Positions 61,401 to 64,000 of a stretch of DNA of 64,000 nt are shown here, in pieces. Under the pieces are notes generated by a model. It made no database searches, was not told the origin of the DNA, and saw only the letters and a list, made by a program, of their open reading frames with translations. The first letter of the stretch is position 1, and each line of letters opens with the position of its first letter. Position numbers and translations under genes: made by a program. Location: contig CAXPZW010000011.1 of the NCBI GenBank assembly GCA_964221845.1, positions 124,001 to 188,000 of the forward strand, written 5' to 3'. The DNA is from CAXPZW01 sp964221845. GTDB taxonomy: Bacteria > Bacteroidota > Bacteroidia > Flavobacteriales_D > Sanyastnellaceae.

Positions 61401-64000
61401 ATCAGCGGCTTCTAGTCCGAGTAATTCGGTGGCGGCACCTGCAGGATCGGTGTAGGTCAAGTCGAAGCTGCCGGTGCCGGTGATGGCCACAGACAGTTCG
61501 GTTGAGGTGCCGTTGCAAATGGTTTGGCCGCCGGTGATGGTGGCTACAGGGGCTTCCACAAACAGTACTTCCACACTGGAGGATACGTCCAGGTTCGGGT
61601 CGGTGACGTCCGCCACTCCGGTTCCGTCGTTGTTGCCGGCAAGGGCAACGGCGTAGTAGGTATCTCCGGTAGCAAAAGGCGGGAAGGCCAACACGGTCAA
61701 GTCCCAGCAGTTGCCCGGCTGAATATCCAGAATGGCTGCCGTGGCCAAGTCGGGTCCGTCCAGCAGGGCAAAGGACAATACGTCGTCGTCGTCCAGCACT
61801 TCGTCCCCGTTTTGGGTAAGGCACACAATGCCACCCTCACAGGCATACAGCGGGTTCTCGTCTACGGTACCGGCAAAGGTGAGTACTGGGCAATCGAATG
61901 CGTCCAAAGTGATGCTTTCCGGATCGCAACTGGCTGCATCGGTCACGGTCCACGTTTGCGCGGTGTTGTCCGGAATGTTGTCGGAGGTGTAGATGTAAGG
62001 TGGTCCTGCGCTGATGGTGCCTGCGTAGCCATCGGTGGTGGTAACCGTATAGGTGGCCGGGGTCCCTCCAATGATTTCAAAACTCACTTGGAAGGCGTCG
62101 CCGTTGTTGCTACAAATCGTGTCGATGGGTTGCACGATGGTGGGCAAGGTGTTCACCGTCACCGTTACGGTTTCCGCCGTAGTGTTGGCACACCCAATGC
62201 CCGAGCCGGTTTCGGTAATGGAGGTCACCGTGTAAGTCGTGGTGGCTGCCGGTGAAATGGGAATGGACTGGTTGCCGGTGACCCCTATCAGGGTGATGTC
62301 AGGATCGCCCGCATCGTTGGTGATCACCACGTCATAAGGCCCGCCGGTCAGAGGCACATCCAAGGTCAGGTCAGTGCCTGTGCCAGGGCAAATGGCAAAG
62401 TCGCCAGCAAATGTGGCAACAGGTGTTTCTACCACCGTTACGTCGACGCTCGTCAAATCAATTTGCGTACATGGGTTGCCCGCATCGGTGACCGAAGCAA
62501 TGGTGATGGAACCCGTCCCCGGCATCGAAGTGTCGTAAGTAGCATCGAAGGTGTACTGGCCCGAAGCGTCGAGATCCGCAGTGGTTAAGGTCACCACCTC
62601 GGTTCCCAAGTCCACTTGCAGCACAGGACCAACGGCATCCCCAAAGGTCAGGGTCACCGGTACGGTTTCGCCTTGGCAAACGGTCACCGTTGAAGCCGGC
62701 AAAGCAGTGGTGGTGTATGGATTCACCGCAATGTCAAACGTGCCCGCTTGGGCGCCAGCGCCGCACAGGCCTGGGGTCGCATCGGAAATGCCGGTGATTT
62801 GGAAGGTCACGCTGTCGGCCGGGGTCAAGGTGAGGATGTCGCCGTTGTTCACCCCTGTCGTGGTGCCTGCGTCCACAAAGGTGATGCCGTCAGTGGCGAG
62901 CAACTCCCAAGAAACTTCAAAAGGCGCGGTGCCCACCAGTCCGGACCAGTTGTAACCGTAGTCCTCGCCCGCACAAATCACAGCGTTGCCCATGACGGTT
63001 GCTGAGGGCAGCGGTGAGACCACGATGGCGCTGCAATTCGGCAAGCCGGTTGCGGCGCAGCCGTTGGCATCGGTCACGGTGTTCAGGCAGTAGTCACCGG
63101 TGGCAGCAGTGGGTACGGTGATCACATCGCCGTCGTTGTACGGTCCGGCCACCGTAATGGCAGTGCCCGCAGGATCGGTCAGGGTGACGTCCATGGGGCC
63201 GTTTCCGGTAAAGTTCAAGGTCAAGTCCACCGCATCGCCTGCACAGAATGGGCCTGTGGTGCTCACTGTTCCGGTGGGCAAGCTGTTGACCGTCAGGGTC
63301 ACGCAGCTTGAGGCCGTATTCACACATCCCGTACCCGAGTCGGTGATTTGGGTGATGCAGTATTCGGTGTCCACCAGAGGCCCTGGGCTGATCAACAAAT
63401 CGTAGGCATCAAGCGCGGTGTTGATGGCGGTTTGCGCCGTGCCGTCGATGGTGTAGTCGATGATCCAAGGCCCGGTACCGGTCAATTCGAAATGGAGTAC
63501 CACGGCATCGCCGGCACAAATGGTGCTGGCTCCGGTAAAGCCAAGGGTGCCGGTGGGTAAGGGGTCCACTGTAACAGCCAACGAGCTGGGCGTGGTGTTC
63601 GGGCAAGTGGGGGCGTCGGTGTAGGCCACCTCGGTGAGCGTGTAGGTGGTGGTGCCCGGCACACCAGGGGTGAAGGTGAGTACGTCGCCGTCGGTGAGCT
63701 GGGCGTTGAGCGCAGCGTCGTTGCCTTGCGCGTCCAGGGTCAAGCCAGTGGGGACGGTGTTGAAGGTCACGTCGGTGGATTCGCCGGCACACAAATCGGT
63801 GTTTCCAGTGAGGGTAGCGGCGGGGATGTCACGCACCGTCACCGTCACCGAAGACGGGGTGCTGTACGTACACGCCGGCGTGTTGGCATCCTCAGCCAAG
63901 GTCAGCGTGTAGGTGGTGGTGGCGGCTGGCGAGACGGTGATTACTTCGCCGTCGTTGAGGCCGGTGTAGAGCGTGCCGGAAACCGTCACGTCAAAGGGGC
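58491..64000 (-). CDS. Giant multi-domain surface protein with T9SS type B (CHU_C) sorting domain, partial
   Basis: The frame is open from the right edge, so the N-terminus is outside; more than 1830 residues are visible. The distal part is a tandem array of at least eleven Ig/PKD-like units of about 75-120 residues. Most open with a P-x-[AG] turn and a Cys-Gly pair, e.g. LPTGTVSTTGPFCAGDAV and VPTADAGLDANICYGD. SprB-type repeats follow (APNCFGDQDGELEIQAVGG), then two PKD-like domains (CFWDFGDGTTLDV; VSYLWDITGYG). The end is a type B domain, VPNAFTPDNDGLNDLL with VFDRWGHIVFES. Such proteins are adhesins of the SprB kind used in gliding or attachment. Confidence 0.92.
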   Translation of the reverse strand, partial: PFDVTVSGTLYTGLNDGEVITVSPAATTTYTLTLAEDANTPACTYSTPSSVTVTVRDIPAATLTGNTDLCAGESTDVTFNTVPTGLTLDAQGNDAALNAQLTDGDVLTFTPGVPGTTTYTLTEVAYTDAPTCPNTTPSSLAVTVDPLPTGTLGFTGASTICAGDAVVLHFELTGTGPWIIDYTIDGTAQTAINTALDAYDLLISPGPLVDTEYCITQITDSGTGCVNTASSCVTLTVNSLPTGTVSTTGPFCAGDAVDLTLNFTGNGPMDVTLTDPAGTAITVAGPYNDGDVITVPTAATGDYCLNTVTDANGCAATGLPNCSAIVVSPLPSATVMGNAVICAGEDYGYNWSGLVGTAPFEVSWELLATDGITFVDAGTTTGVNNGDILTLTPADSVTFQITGISDATPGLCGAGAQAGTFDIAVNPYTTTALPASTVTVCQGETVPVTLTFGDAVGPVLQVDLGTEVVTLTTADLDASGQYTFDATYDTSMPGTGSITIASVTDAGNPCTQIDLTSVDVTVVETPVATFAGDFAICPGTGTDLTLDVPLTGGPYDVVITNDAGDPDITLIGVTGNQSIPISPAATTTYTVTSITETGSGIGCANTTAETVTVTVNTLPTIVQPIDTICSNNGDAFQVSFEIIGGTPATYTVTTTDGYAGTISAGPPYIYTSDNIPDNTAQTWTVTDAASCDPESITLDAFDCPVLTFAGTVDENPLYACEGGIVCLTQNGDEVLDDDDVLSFALLDGPDLATAAILDIQPGNCWDLTVLAFPPFATGDTYYAVALAGNNDGTGVADVTDPNLDVSSSVEVLFVEAPVATITGGQTICNGTSTELSVAITGTGSFDLTYTDPAGAATELLGLEAADLPVAFDANQAGDYAVTVISSYGCPGAAGSTTTVNFFPAINGTISVGGAICEGEVYTFDIGLEGDANWSIELEFDNGTASGTTIESDLTTSPFVWSVNQPGTYSLLSATDANGCTETYTNGETLAVNALPTAVWQETAINFCEGGSSDALVDLTGPADYTLNYSIDAVAQPAVVTSDTPYTLTGISATGTYTLDSVTDANGCTATIDQDLVVTEVLLPTADAGADQDVCSDEGVLIGTPAEGGNAYDWTVDTGDVADWLNNTTAAEPTASITNTDAPNVATYTFTVTVTEPVASCTSTDDVVVTVNPVPTADAGLDANICYGDPFTLNGSGDGDCAWTDNGAFAAAGDLLLCAPTTAALTATTTFELTITSAAGCTNTDEVTVTVPDELTESVVFEGVVCFGTCTAEATITPVGGWGEYLITGDVTDVATTDLCAGMYNYTVTDAEGCTVDGAFEVTEQPAYYIDDVIVDAPNCFGDQDGELEIQAVGGVEYFLDGTSSITNTFDDLGAGTYLIEVTDLNGCTADTTVTIDTNSPEITLDVNFTNTVVCFDQALEFIATAGGGVGDFTYNWYQDAPPPGTIYDVGSPLEVVMDEELLLFVVAYDANGCPSDTLSMEAVFSTPVSVSASPTTAQTICVGQCVDVNAITSGGSGPIEVTWVEDGIFDDDLIGNDPNYTLCPEESINFVVFADDGCAPVASDTVFVTVNPAPDVEFTLDVDFGCLPLEVNFINETPDASTTCFWDFGDGTTLDVCENVTYVYEEAGTYFPSLNITSDQGCTGTDFSLTPVNVYGFPEADFYWDPVPVTTLENEVSLINTSTDGVSYLWDITGYGTATTEDVEITFAPVDLAQYEVCLQTTNMFGCTDTLCQTISMESELLVYVPNAFTPDNDGLNDLLTPSVLGLLPSTYHFQVFDRWGHIVFESYTVGEGWNGSFQNGTHYVQEDVYLWRIEGQDVRSADVVTLQGHVTVVR

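Noticed and set aside
58491..64000. Repeated blocks considered as a CRISPR-like or DNA repeat array
   Set aside because: They are diverged protein repeats in one long open frame, with no constant repeat and spacer lengths.

Overview
The window looks like a piece of a Bacteroidota chromosome, most likely from a free-living Flavobacteriales lineage of the Cryomorphaceae/Schleiferiaceae kind with unusually high G+C. The evidence is at least six secreted proteins with type IX secretion (T9SS) C-terminal sorting domains, one of them type B; several Bacteroidota-specific families (DUF4175, DUF4270, DUF4837, DUF2480, DUF6427-like); and -7 boxes of the Bacteroidota form TAnnTTTG just before several genes. 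No dnaA, rRNA operon, phage structural genes, CRISPR array or intact transposon is present.

Layout. 1-1255: the end of a YwqK/MORN-like repeat protein, then an AT-rich gap dense in DnaA-box-like 9-mers, a candidate replication origin. 1256-4489: rpiB, an M28 peptidase and a thioredoxin-fold lipoprotein. 4567-12424 (minus): an aldehyde dehydrogenase, mnmG, ybeY, a small HATPase and a DUF4175 coiled-coil protein; two near-perfect parS sites sit at and inside the 3' end of mnmG. 12597-16014: a T9SS protein, an EamA transporter and a beta-barrel protein. About 16120-17765: an AT-rich foreign island with two frame-broken genes and a perfect 22-bp palindrome. 17774-25757: glmS, a DUF4270 lipoprotein, a GT5 synthase, panC, tatA, a LysM transglycosylase and a DUF4837 lipoprotein. 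25761-29926: a T9SS M1 peptidase, a frameshifted HNH gene abutting tRNA-Met, and a TauE/SafE transporter.

29927-35824 is a tight six-gene minus-strand operon: arginine decarboxylase, agmatinase, a deoxyhypusine-synthase-family enzyme, a small acidic protein, an ATP-grasp protein and an aspartoacylase-family hydrolase. The first three give a route from arginine through agmatine and putrescine, probably to homospermidine. The last three are a possible polyamine conjugation and deconjugation module and are the best candidate here for an undescribed system.

36083-54599: an OmpA 3' remnant, a histidine kinase, a CsgG-like protein, two LPS-type glycosyltransferases, purD, two small membrane families, a large T9SS protein, purQ, dxs, DUF2480, a cytoplasmic YD-repeat protein, polA and two exported proteins. 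54906-64000: an M43 metalloprotease, an LVIVD-repeat protein and a giant multi-domain T9SS type B surface protein that runs off the right edge. Two diverged copies of a G-rich intergenic repeat lie at about 28.3 and 54.7 kb.
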